Shown piece by piece: positions 49,601-61,477 of a DNA stretch of 64,000 bases. The notes beneath the pieces are model-generated. The model worked only from the letters and a program-made list of their open reading frames with translations. It was not told the origin of the DNA and did no database searches. Made by a program: the position numbers and the translations under genes. Origin of the DNA: Brachionus plicatilis (Eukaryota > Rotifera > Eurotatoria > Ploima > Brachionidae). Every line of letters starts with the position of its first letter. The first letter of the stretch is position 1. Location of the stretch: NCBI GenBank assembly GCA_010279815.1, contig QEOQ01000626.1, positions 652,018-716,017 of the forward strand, read 5' to 3'.

Positions 49601-50665
49601 GTATTTTTAGAATTTCTTGTCTTAATTTTTCCATTTAATGGTTTAAAAAAAATAAATTTTTTAGAATAATTTTCAAAGATGTGTCTTAACTTATAGTTGA
49701 TTGCCAAGAAAGAAAAAAATGTTTTTATTTAAAGTTTTAATAGAGTTATTTTAAATAAATTCTAGTTGAATGAATCCATGAATTTAAAAATAATTATAAA
49801 ATAACTGAAAAAATTTATTCCAATACGATTTCTTTCACTTTAAGAACTAGATTTAAATTTCATTTTGACTTAACAGAATTTTAATTAACTTTTCTTAAAC
49901 CTAATAATTTAACAATGGAAAAATTGCCAAAAAATGGCTACCTGTAGGCGCTAGGCCTTAGGAAATAAAAATTAAAAATTACTCTATTTAATTAATTATA
50001 CTGGTCGCATTTAGATTTTTTTTTTCAAAAACAAAATATTTAAATAATTAAATGACCATTGATTAAAGTTTTCTAAAAAAAAAAAAATTAGCTAGAATAA
50101 TTTTTGTATTGTGATTTAATTGAATGTTAGAATACTTATTATTTTACTCAATTTCGGGTGCACTTTTGGCCTAAACTATTACTTTGCTTACTTTAATTTA
50201 ATGGTTATTTTTTTAAGAGGCTTTTGATTAAAATCTTAATCCGCGAAATTGAGCTGATCTACAGAATTTTTTAAACAATTTAAAAGTGAATTTTGAAAGC
50301 CCAATTTGCAAGCGTTTATAACCCACTTAATAAATCTCCAAGCATCTAAATATATTTATTAGTTTATGTTGACAGTTTCTGCCTGACATAATAAATAAAT
50401 TAATTTTATTTGAATCCTGAATAAATAAACATTTTGAGTGCACCTAATTTTGTAAAAAAAGTGTCCATTTATTAAAGACGAAAGTTTACGGTAAGCATGA
50501 AAACTAAATACTTTAAAAAGAAACAAAATATTTTTATTACGCAAATTAAAATAATTAACATTAGTCAAACTAATTTAAACTAGTTTTAACTTTTTTTGGA
50601 AACGTGTCAAAGCATTTTGTTTACAGTATTTAGAACTTGAAAAAAAATACATCAAGTGCCTAATT

Positions 50666-50911
50666 TTAATGAAAAAAAAGAACATTTATTGATTTAAGAT
50701 AAACTTTAAAACAATTTGGCATAGTTTGCCAAATTAAAATAAAGTTTGACACTACCAAGAGACAAAAGAACATACGGAGTTGACAATGATGATGGTCAAT
50801 CAAATTTAGTTTAGATTCTATGGTCTCAAAGCTTTTTGATACACGTTCTTTTGAAAAAAAAAATTTCTCATCACTCAATTGCTTTTGCTTATAAACAAAT
50901 CTTTCGACTTG
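50666..50911 (-). pseudogene. Open stretch resembling an exon, unrecognised
   Basis: From an acceptor-like TTGACAAG the frame runs about 80 codons to TAA, including QLSDEKFFFSKERVSKSFET and IESKLNLIDHHHCQLRMFFC. A GTAGTG donor-like site follows the latter, so only the first part may be coding. Composition is more gene-like than chance frames nearby, but no family is recognised and there is no ATG at the start. Confidence 0.22.
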
Positions 50912-53900
50912 TCAAAAAATAAAGACAAATTTTGAATTTCAGAGACGAAAATTTAAACCAAAAAAATTCATCATCTCTTCATTCCGAGATTGAAAGGTGC
51001 CATTAATTAAAAAAGGTATTATATCTAAAGAATTTGAGAAAATTCCATCTCTCTAAATTTCTATCAAAATTCTATTGTCCTTTTAGTCCTAAAACCTAGT
51101 TTAATTTTAGCGGCCTAGAATCACCGGTCAGAATTCATCGCCTAGTGTCCTAAGGTTCATATGTTCACAGTTCATATGGTTCAAAAAGTTGTTGGGTTAT
51201 AAACTCTTCTATTGCAAAAATAAACAAAAATTAAAAACATTTTTGACAATTTTTTTTTCTCTAAGTGTTCAATTATATAATTGTTGCATCAGACTTAATT
51301 TGGTTACAATCAATACTCAACTAGCTTATTTATTTATAAACTTTGGGTAAATACTTTTAAAAAAGAGTAGGAAACAAGTTGTTTTTTTGAAGAAATAAAA
51401 AAACACCGAGATGGTATATACACCAAATAGAAAATTTTATGATCTATTTTCTAAGTGTTTTGTTTAAAAAAAAATTCTAAAAAAGTTGACTTTTAGGCTT
51501 CAATCAAAAAATAATATAAAATTAAGTGGTAATAAAAAAGCTTTTAGAGATAAAAAAATTCCAAAAACTCCAAAAATTAATTTAGATAAGAGACTGAATT
51601 CTAATTAAAAAATAATAAAAATTGTCAATTTACCTATATTTAATTTATTTGATTGAATCTCTTGAAATATTAAGAAAATGAGTTGATAAAAATAGTTTGA
51701 GTGGGTGAAACCCGATCGGTTCTTAAGAGCACTGATAATGCATCGGCATTCGTAATTTTCCCTATTAACCAGAAAAGTAGACCTCAATTTTTGCATACAC
51801 AATTCCATTTACCTTATTAAAGACGCGTGGAACAGGTATATCAGCATATCGGTTTTACAAGATTTTTTTTAATTAGAATACAGAACATTTAGCACAATGC
51901 AAGCACATTTAATTTATTTAGATTATTAGACTGAAATAATATTCTTTTGAAAATTCATAATATTATGCAACAGAGGAAATTAATTTAATATGACTAATCA
52001 AACATTAGTATAGTAAAAAAAAAATACCTGAAAACAAACTGTCTGAAATTAATTATTTTAATTATAAGGCAAAATTTTAAGCTTAATATTCAAACAACAA
52101 AAATTTTCTTAAAAAAATTTTTTTTAACAATTTTTCCATTTTGAGCTGAAATTTTCCTCTTAAACATCTGAGAATGCATGTACACAAACTTTAACACTGG
52201 TTGAGCCCTCCAACAGCCAATGTGGCATGACTGAATTTTCACTTGAAATTTTTTTTTTCAAAATTTACCTGATAGTAATAATTTTTTAAAATTCTTTTCT
52301 TTCGAATTGCTTAAAAAAGGTACTAGGCCAATATTTACAAATTGACATTACATTTTACAATAGCTATCTTAAAAAGCTTTCAAGTAAATAAGAGTAGAAA
52401 AAGAGAGAAGTTCGTAGCAATTGCTTTAAAAACAAAAATAATATTTTTAAATAATTTCTTAGCATGCTCAGATTTTTTAAAATTTTGTTTTGCTAAACCT
52501 TTAAAACATTTAAAATTTTCTAATAAACAATAACTGTTTTCAAGTTACTTAAAGCAAACAAACCCGGATACTATGAGTCCATGTGAGTCGACCACAGACT
52601 TTTGTTGAACAAGCTATCCGTCTCTCGAGCTGCTTGCACCATTGTTTGGCACGTGATCCACGTTATTGTGTAATTTAGCAGAAAATTATAATTATTTTTC
52701 TAGAAATTTAATTTTTTTTTAGCGAAAAATATTGAGGAATCAATGGGCTCCCAAATTTGCCCACACTCTCTCTCCAGAATGCACTAGATTTGCTCATGAT
52801 AAAATTAAATTTCAACAAAAAAAATAATTTTTTATTTTTTTTCTAATAAATTTTCCAATACCTGATTTTCCCACTCAAGCACGGCTTCACATCATTCTAG
52901 AAAATATTCATTATTTTTCTAAACTAATCTAATTCATTCGAGTGAAAGTGAGGACTAAAATTAAAAAATAGGATACCTAAAATTTATTCTATTTAAATAT
53001 TTTGGCTTATCTAATCACCGCTAAATACTCTAAGATTTCTAATGAATAATCCAAAAAGCTATTAAACATTTCTTTATCAAGTCAAATGATATTTTTTGTT
53101 GTAGAACTTGAATTTAGATTTAGTTTAAATTGAACACAATTAGCCGGCCAAATTGGGACATAGCCTAACCTGATTTACAAAATATCTAATTTAATTTGAA
53201 CTGGATTTTTTCGAAAATTTTTAATGAAAATAACAGAATTTCCATTAAAAAACCCATTTGGAGCATTAAAAAAATACTCTCTAACCTGAATGTCTATTTT
53301 TTTCTATTTGGACTGCACCATTTTTTTTTCTTACTACTTGAAGTAAAATAATTTTCTCACATTTTAAAAATCACATCAATTTTATAAATTAACAAGAGAT
53401 ATGCTTGGATGAATGTTTACAAAAGCGATTGATTTTGCCAATTCATTGTTAATAATTGATTGTTTAATTGAGCCTGAATGAAAACCGAACTGAGCATACC
53501 TGACTCTGTGCTTCGACTTACGCCAACCACTATTATCATTAAATTATTATATGCAAAATAAAATTGGGTTTTCTAAATATTTATCCAATTCTTGGTAACT
53601 AAAATAAATATTGATATAACTTTTTTTTTTAAAGTTATTAATAAAATACTATTAAATTTTTTTAGCAATCTTTAAATGAATTAAATTTTTGAAATGCCTA
53701 AAATTTGGATATAAAATTTCCCTAATTTGTTGTTTGAATTAACGCGTTAGCATTTGGTATCATGTTTAAACAAGTTAAAATTTAAATTATCTATTTCTTT
53801 TTTTGTTAGATATTTGCTAATAAATAAATAGGATAGGTGTAATTAAAATTCCAAAAGTTGATTTTGAGATAAATTTAAGTCCTAAGGCTTATATCAAATA

Positions 53901-53995
53901 TGCAAGAATCATTTTGATTCGAGTTGACTTTTTAATTTAAAATAATTTAAATTACGTAAATAAACTTGGGTGTTTTTTTTTATTTACTAAAAGAA

Positions 53996-54351
53996 GGTAT
54001 TGTGAATTTCAAATACAAATTGAACAGAAATTCTTCATTTTTTGATAAATTAAAACTAAAGTTAATAAAAAATATTAGAAAAAATACTGCAACATACTTT
54101 GTTGCACCTTTTTTATCTAAAATAATTTTTCTCATTTAGAAAAAGACAAAAATATAGCACCAATAAGATTTAAAAGATTATTGATTTGATTTACCAAAAA
54201 AAATAAAATGAAAATTTTATTCTAAGTTATAAAGGTGCAACAAAATATGTTGCACTATGTTGCGGTATTTTTTCTAATATTTTTTCAATTTTATTTTTAA
54301 TTTAACAAAAAATGAAGAATTTTTTTTCTGTAATCGAAATTAACAACATCA
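53996..54351. mobile_element. hAT-like MITE, copy 2, with 8-base target duplication
   Basis: This 356-base element is flanked by TAAAAGAA on both sides (53988-53995 and 54352-54359). Its left end GGTATTGTGAATTTCAAATA and interior (ACTTTGTTGCACCTTTTTTA) match the element at 13883-14255. The right end is a diverged inverted copy of the left. There is no coding capacity. Confidence 0.82.
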
Positions 54352-54359
54352 TAAAAGAA

Positions 54360-56874
54360 TATGAGAAGATTTGCCTTGGAAAATGTTTCATGGAAAACCC
54401 AAGATTTGTCCCTACGCTTTTTGATTTTTTTTAGTGCACTTCATATTTTACAGCCTTCCCAGAGTTTACACCATTTAATCGGTGTTTTTGCTACAGATGA
54501 ATCACAAACACCCGCAAGTCAATCTTATAACCAAAATTTAGCAATAAAACAATAAATGACTAATTTTCGAAAATTTTTTGAGCTAAATGAAGAAAATAAA
54601 TAAGAAATTTTATTAATCAGAGGACTGGCTTAATTAAATAATTCATATTATATTTAGTTTAATGAAGTTTAGGGGTGTTTAATAAGTCTTGTCTAAATAT
54701 TTAAATCCAAAATCATGAAAAATATTAAGAAAAGGTATTTTTTTGGACGTCTGGTCTTAAAAGATTGACATTATTTAAAACTACAGAAAGTCCTCAGCAA
54801 AGAAATGTTAAATATTAAACATTTAGTTTATTTTATGGTAGATAATATTTGAGGATCAAATTAAGATAACGAACGTAGTTTTTGACGATAAATTTACAGA
54901 AAAACACATAAAAACTTAATTAATTGTGAAAAAAAAGTGAAAAGTTATGGATATAAAATTTTCAAAATTTAAATTTTCCAAATTTTCAATTTTCTTTTTG
55001 ATTGAAAATTTTATTTAATTTAATATTATAGCGTAAATTTTTATAAGAAAAATTGATTTTATCTAGATAATTTAAAAAATTTATATTTAAATTTTCAGTA
55101 GATTCAATATTGGATGCAACAAGAGAAAATTTAGACCTATGGTTTATTTTAATCCTCAGCATATTATTCATGATTAAATATTATATATTTAATAAGCAAT
55201 ATTTCTATGCTGACGACTTTTAGTAGTAGTAGAAAATGTCACTCTGTTAAGATCAAACGCACATAAATTATCTTTTCTTTATTAAATTTAGTTATTATTA
55301 ACTTAAAAGTTTTGACCCATTAATGAATTAATTTAATTAAAGCTAAATTGGATCATTCGACAATACTTTGTATAATTTGAATAAAATGAAATAAAATAGA
55401 TAAAATAAAAAAAATATTAAATTAAATTTAAAAATAAGCTAAAGGGATTTGCGAGGTCTTGAGTCGATTTAAATCATTTTTTTTTCATTAAATTTTATGC
55501 AAAGTTTATTATATTATAAAAAAATAGAAACGTCTATTTTATAAAAAATTAAATAACAAAAATTTTTAATAAAAATTTCTGGAAATTTATACTATTTTTG
55601 AGTATCTAAATGAATTCAGAGCTTTGACTTAAAAAAAAAAGAAATTTGGTATAAATTTTAAAAAAAAAGTAATTTGGTAAAAAAAATTAATATAAATTGA
55701 GTAGAAATGAACATTTTGTTGATTTTATTAAAAAAATAAAAAATTATTTATTATATCTAATCTTGTTTTTTTAAAAAGTAATTTGAATTTTTTTTATTAA
55801 ATAAACTACTTAAACCCTCTAGGCATATTATATTTGTAATTGGAAGCATAAAAATATATTTTAATGAAAATAAACCGAATATTTAGCCTCTTTAAATCAC
55901 AAATTCTTTAAAAAAATTGAATGCTAATTGACAGAATTATTGAAAGGTTTAACTCATGGATTTAATAAAATAAATAGTTTACTTTTGTGATAATAAATTT
56001 ATGTACATCCAAAATGTTTTCATTAAATTTAATTTCATTAAAACAATTGAAGCTGATAAAAAAATCTTAAAATTTTTAATCTAGAGTTTTGTGAAATTCA
56101 GTACAAAAAAGAATAAAATAAATATTACAACATTTTTTTATACTGAAGAAATTAGTTCTATATTCGCAGTAATTGTAAGTAAAAACTCTTAAAATTTAAA
56201 AGAAATTTGATTTACATATATTTAAAGCTAGTATATTTTCCAGTAATCTTCGACATCGTTAGCATACTTTGAAAGCTCGATTTATAAAAACAATTCTTAA
56301 CTTCTAGAAAAAAATTAACAAAATTTTTTTATCATTTTGTGCTCAATTCTTAAAATCTTTTCAAGTTGAAAATCACTTTAATTGCTTTTTCTTTTTTTAA
56401 GAGTTTATTTTGAAAAATATAATTTAAAATAAAGTTTTCTATTTTTTTTTTAATTCTAAAGTGAATAAATTCATAAATTAAAAAATTAATTGAAAAATAA
56501 ATTCCTTATTGTTTAATAAATTCTATAATGAAATCCTTAAAAATAATAATAACAATAATAAATATTCTTTGCTTTCTGGTGACGAATTTTTCATTTTTTA
56601 AATAAAAAAATGAATCTTTATAATAGTATATATTTATTTTGAAAATGAAAATATCAGTAAAAAAGTCCTGTTTTATACTCTGTTCCAGAAACTTCAAGTA
56701 AATTGACCCTAATTTCTAATTAATTAATGGAGAGAAAATTTCTAATTCGAAGCAAAACTAAATTAAAAATCTGTCAAACAATAAATGGGACCTTATTGCT
56801 AACAAATTATGAAATTTTTTTTAAATCCTTTATAAGATCAATTTAATATTATTTTTTCCTTGTCTAAACTTATT
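54360..56874. other. Gene-poor A+T-rich region
   Basis: I see no supported gene or repeat family. The plus-strand open frame 54361-54555, directly after the MITE, has no recognisable domain and neighbouring frames are similar in quality. Minus-strand frames at 54986-55171 and 56506-56697 are low-complexity. Confidence 0.5.
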
Positions 56875-57066
56875 TCAGAAACTAATATCAAGTGAATACA
56901 ACATGTTGCTTTTAAAGCTGTTTAGAATAATTGCACTCACAATTTCTTCAGGTGACTTATTCCAAACACCAACAACTCTGTTTGTAAAACAGTTGAATCT
57001 TAGATTACAATTCCTTTTTCTTTCTCGCACCAAGTTCAAGTTGAGGCAATTTGAATTAAAAACCAA
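56875..57066 (-). mobile_element. LINE reverse-transcriptase C-terminal remnant
   Basis: The minus-strand frame reads RERKRNCNLRFNCFTNRVVG then VWNKSPEEIVSAIILNSFKS and stops. This follows the pattern found at the C terminus of many non-LTR retrotransposon polymerases: a basic stretch, an FF/FT-x-RVV block, then W-N-x-L-P-x-E-V-V and N-S-F-K. No upstream polymerase domain remains in frame, so it is a 5'-truncated, decayed copy. Confidence 0.65.
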
Positions 57067-57112
57067 GATTTTAGCTTTGGCAATTAAGTTAAAATATAAA
57101 TTACGAAATTAA

Positions 57113-60100
57113 AAACATGAAAAAAACATCTGAAATAAAATTTTTTTTATTTAGAAAAAAAAATTGTTTGAGTTGAATAGATCAATTTGAGTAAAATTTA
57201 TTCTCTCTCTCTAATTTATTTTATAATCTCCTTGCTTAAATGCCGCTAAGACACTTATCATGATCAGATCTGCAAATATGATTTTAGCATAAATAATTTT
57301 ATAATCACTAAAAATCATGTTTTGCGAATTGCTTAGAAATTTAATTTAAATTTTTTAAAATTATTTTATGATCATTATTATAAATAATCTTGATTTTTTA
57401 ATGCTAATCAACGTCTTTATTTGATATCTAGAAAAGTTAAATTCTATTAGATTGGTGTTATAACTATGAAGGGTAATTTTATTTGAAAATTCCAAATTGA
57501 AAAAAGTTTAAATTTTTTCTAAATCCAACCAGGATCATCCAATATTTTCATTTTCATTTCCTGCAAAATGAAAATAAACAGAAATTTGAGTTTGAAATTT
57601 TTTCATAATGCTAAATAATACCACTAGTACTTTTGAAAGTCTTGTTTAAACTTCAATTTCAAGAAAAGTTCTACTTTAAGGTACATTTCAGTAAAATTCA
57701 AACTAAAAAATTTTTTATGGATACTCTGAAGAAAATGTTTAACCAAAAAATTTTATTTACAAGATAAATAACAATACCATCTAAATCTTGCTGTAAAAAA
57801 ATTCTTTCTTTAATAGTGTCAACTCGCTTTATTTCGGCCTATTTTAATCAGAAGTATTAACCAATATTCTGTTTAATTTAAATACTTATTTTAATACAAA
57901 AAAAATCTAAAAAAATAAAATTTTTTTGAAAATTTGATTAAATTTAATTTCTTGACTTAAAAATTAGCAATTACTACGGTAAATTTTTCTTTACCATCGC
58001 ACATTTTACCCTTAGCCATTAAGGCTATTGCACTCTATATGAATTCAAAGTAAATTTAAGTTTCTAAAAATTTTTAAATTCTGGAAAATATAATCCGAAC
58101 TAAAATTTTTTCCTTTTGAAAAGTTCGAATAAATGCGAATCAGCTGTAATCATGCTATAAAAAAATTAGAATAAATGAATATTTTATTTTTGAATTTATC
58201 TATTATAGACTGGCGAATTTATCTAATTTTAGAGAAAATTATTTTTTGTCATTTTTCGGAATGAATTTTATTTCAAAATGAATGACAATGAATTAAACAA
58301 AAAACTTTCTTTGTCCAAGTATTTTGATTGATCATAAATTTTAATGGACTAAAATTTTGAATTAAAAGAGTTTTTATCTAAAATTCACGAGATTTAACTT
58401 AAAAAACCTGATATGAACCATTTAGTGCGGAAAATCATTGTTTGTTTAACCTTTCAAAAATATTGATCATAATGATCTATTTATTTTGTTATATGATTGT
58501 TGGTTTTAAAAGGAAAAATAAGTTCTAAAAATTTTAAAATCGATCAATTATTCTTGCTTCATATCCAAATTTAGTTATTTAGTTAAATTTAGTTTAAAAA
58601 AAAAGGAAAAAATTGTTACAAATATCAGATTGTTAAAAAAAAAATAAAAATATTTAAGTTTGGAAATCAATTTTTCAAACATTTAGATTAGATTAAATTG
58701 CTTAATAGTAAGTTGACCTTGAACGAAGTCTAATTGAGTTTCTTTGATGCAAAATCTCGGATATTTTCTCTATTATCTAAATATTTGGCTTTTTTAAATT
58801 TTTTAAATATCATATTATTAAAAAAAATAATTTGTGGCCGTAATAAAGTTTTAAAAAAACACGTCAAAAAATTTAAAAATGTTATTAAAAACAATTTTTT
58901 TCTAATTTAATATAAAATGCACTAGATCTTTCTTCCATCAAAGTCTTGAATCAATATTTCGCTAGTGAAAATCTGAATAAATATAACTAAAACGAAATTA
59001 TTCATATTCACGTTGACCAACTATTCTGTTAATTTGTTAAAGAAAAAAAATTAAAAAAATTATTCTATAATTTGTTCACCTGATTTCAGCTTTAGTTTTC
59101 TACTAAAAGGAAATTTTTATGCAATCAGTGTCAACAATGCAATCATTTTCTAAAAATTTTTAATTAATTTTTTTAATAATTTTAATATTTTAGCAACAAT
59201 TTAAAAATGCAGAAACTAATTATCTGAATCAATTAAACTTAATTTAAAAAAAGAAACAATAAATATGACTACAACTATTTACTTACTTTTTTTAATGCAA
59301 AACTTTTAGCAAAATCTTTCTATTTTTGACAATTTTTAACTTAATTTTCTTTGTTTAATTAGTGTTTTAAAAATAAAACAAAATACCAAAAAAATAAATT
59401 AATTGATCTCAAGTCCTTAAAAATCTTATCTAAAACTCTTAATCTTTGCATTTCTTTGTGAACAAAGATTTTGAGTTCAAAAAGATCGACTTTGTCAACC
59501 TATGTCACAGATTCAAGTGATAAATACATCACAACTAGATGACCCGAATTTTGAGTAAAAAATTTGAATGAGAAATCAATAAAATAAAGATTTTCTCAAC
59601 GATAATTATAAAAAATTTAATTTTTTTTTAATTCATTTCGAAAGTGCTCTAATGATAGAGAAATTTTCTATCATTTTTTATTGCCAGATAATTAACGTTT
59701 TAAAAGTAAATTTTAGAAAATAAAAAATAAAAAAACTGTAAAAACAATTAAAAAAATAAACAATTACAATCTGAATAGTTTGAAATCAATCCGAAAAATT
59801 TACGGTCATTAAAATTTTAATTTAAAAAAAACGCGTGTCTAAATACTAATTAAAGTTAAAACTTAGTTTCCATATTTGCCATTAAAAGCTATACAGATTG
59901 CTTGCTGAGTGTAATTAATTTCTAAGCCTTGATTCATGAAACCAACTGTGATCTAATCACAAATTTTCAAAAAAATTTAAATTTAAAACCCTAGAATTTT
60001 TTAATCCTTAAGATTAAAATAAAAATTTGCTCCTATCAACACAGCAAAATATAATAAATCAGCCCAAACATAATTTTAATTTTAGCACCCATTTTGTTCG

Positions 60101-60247
60101 AAAAAAAAACAATAGTTCCTTGGTTACTTGATAAGTAGAATTGTGGATTTATTTTAAGTAATGAACAAGAATATTAGATAACTTTTTCAGGGTTATCAAA
60201 AAATTCAAACAAATTCTTAAACTTTTATTATTTTATGTTTTGAGGCT
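57113..60247. other. Gene-poor A+T-rich region downstream of AAMP
   Basis: I see nothing supported here apart from homopolymer and simple A+T sequence, a short CT run near 57200, and the poly(A) signal of AAMP (minus-strand AATAAA at 60224-60229). Confidence 0.5.
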
Positions 60248-61477
60248 TTAGCTTAAATGAAATATTTTAACAAAATTATCATTCGAAGCTGAATAAATAA
60301 TTTTTGATTGTTCATTTAAACAAAAATCTAGTATCTCAGCTTTATGGCCCTTGTATGTTTTGCTAAGCTCCAAATTTCTTCCATCAAAATCCTGCAAACT
60401 TCCATCTAATGTTGAGGCATACAATCTTTCCTGACTATTCCATGCTATTTTCGAATAGCCAACCATGCTGTTATCAAATTTTGATCTTAACACATTTGAA
60501 TTAATATCCCAGATAAATATTTTGCCACTCAGAGTGGCACATGCGACCAATGGCAAAGTCTTGCAGAAGGAAACACTTTCGATCGAGTCCCGATCCTCTT
60601 CCATAGCTTCGTCATCTGACTCAGATTTGCTCTCACACAAAAGCTCACTGACAATTTTATAGTTGTTGGTATTAATCAACTTTAATTTCATATCTAGACC
60701 ACCAGTTGCCAGTAAATTTCCATCAGGACTCAAATCCATAGATAATATGTCACCTTGGTGCGCATTTAACAAATTGTGTAATGTTTGTCCTGGTTTAATG
60801 TCCCAAAAGCGAATGTTTCCATTGTTGTAAGCGGTAACTGCTCTTTTTCCATCTTTTAGGATTTTAAAACAGCCTAGTCCCACATCGTCCCCGGAATACA
60901 TGATTCGAATTTCTTCGCTTGAAAACTTAAACATGTAAAAGTAGCCGTCTGAAGTTGAACAAAAGAGAATGTTGCAGTTGGGATGCCAGTCCAAGGATTC
61001 AATGTCAGTATCAAGATCATGTGTCCAGTGCAGACTTTTGGTCTCTACTGTGTAAACACGAATCAAACCGGACATATCGCTGATGGCGACATATTTTCCA
61101 TCATTGCTGAACTTGACATTGGTAACTGAGTCCTTAAATTTGTCAGTTTTGATGAGTTCTTGGATATTTTTTGATTCTGGATCATATGAAAATACATAAG
61201 CCAAGTCATCTTCACCTCCAGTAGCGAAAAAATTTTTGAAAGAGTCGATGCAGAAAACAGCACCATCGTGTTTATCAATGGTCTCAATAGAATCATCTTG
61301 GCCATCTTCTTCAGCTTCAAGTTCTTCTATTAAATCGTCGATGTCCACTTCGACCAAGTCCTCGGCTAGTTCATCTTCTGGTTCTTCATATAGATCTTGT
61401 TCTATCACTTCTACCTCTTCTTCAGCCACTTCTTTTTCGTCTTCGATTGGATCAGTTTTTTGAGATTTTTCGGTCAT
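60248..61477 (-). CDS. AAMP: AAMP, WD40-repeat protein
   Basis: A single uninterrupted exon encodes 409 residues, near the usual length for angio-associated migratory cell protein. A strongly acidic N-terminal tail (about residues 10-62, DIDDLIEELEAEEDGQDD) is followed by a WD40 propeller beginning HDGAVFCIDSFKNFFATGGE and ending HKAEILDFCLNEQSKIIYSA and NDNFVKIFHLS. The acidic tail plus propeller is diagnostic of AAMP and of its yeast relative Sqt1, which escorts ribosomal protein uL16 to the 60S subunit. The ATG at 61477 is the first in frame. The gene is upstream in orientation of nothing close; FTSJ3, on the same strand, ends 1.8 kb before it. Confidence 0.94.
   Translation of the reverse strand: MTEKSQKTDPIEDEKEVAEEEVEVIEQDLYEEPEDELAEDLVEVDIDDLIEELEAEEDGQDDSIETIDKHDGAVFCIDSFKNFFATGGEDDLAYVFSYDPESKNIQELIKTDKFKDSVTNVKFSNDGKYVAISDMSGLIRVYTVETKSLHWTHDLDTDIESLDWHPNCNILFCSTSDGYFYMFKFSSEEIRIMYSGDDVGLGCFKILKDGKRAVTAYNNGNIRFWDIKPGQTLHNLLNAHQGDILSMDLSPDGNLLATGGLDMKLKLINTNNYKIVSELLCESKSESDDEAMEEDRDSIESVSFCKTLPLVACATLSGKIFIWDINSNVLRSKFDNSMVGYSKIAWNSQERLYASTLDGSLQDFDGRNLELSKTYKGHKAEILDFCLNEQSKIIYSASNDNFVKIFHLS

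Larger units (their letters stand above)
48048..53987. other. Gene-poor A+T-rich region
   Basis: No intact gene is supported. Contents that stand out: a GA microsatellite at about 48545-48557, a long imperfect hairpin at about 49380-49600, a minus-strand open stretch at 50666-50911, and G+C-richer coding-like islands at about 51775-51854 and 52571-52678 (both minus strand). The G+C-richer patch at about 51110-51180 shows no frame. Confidence 0.5.
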
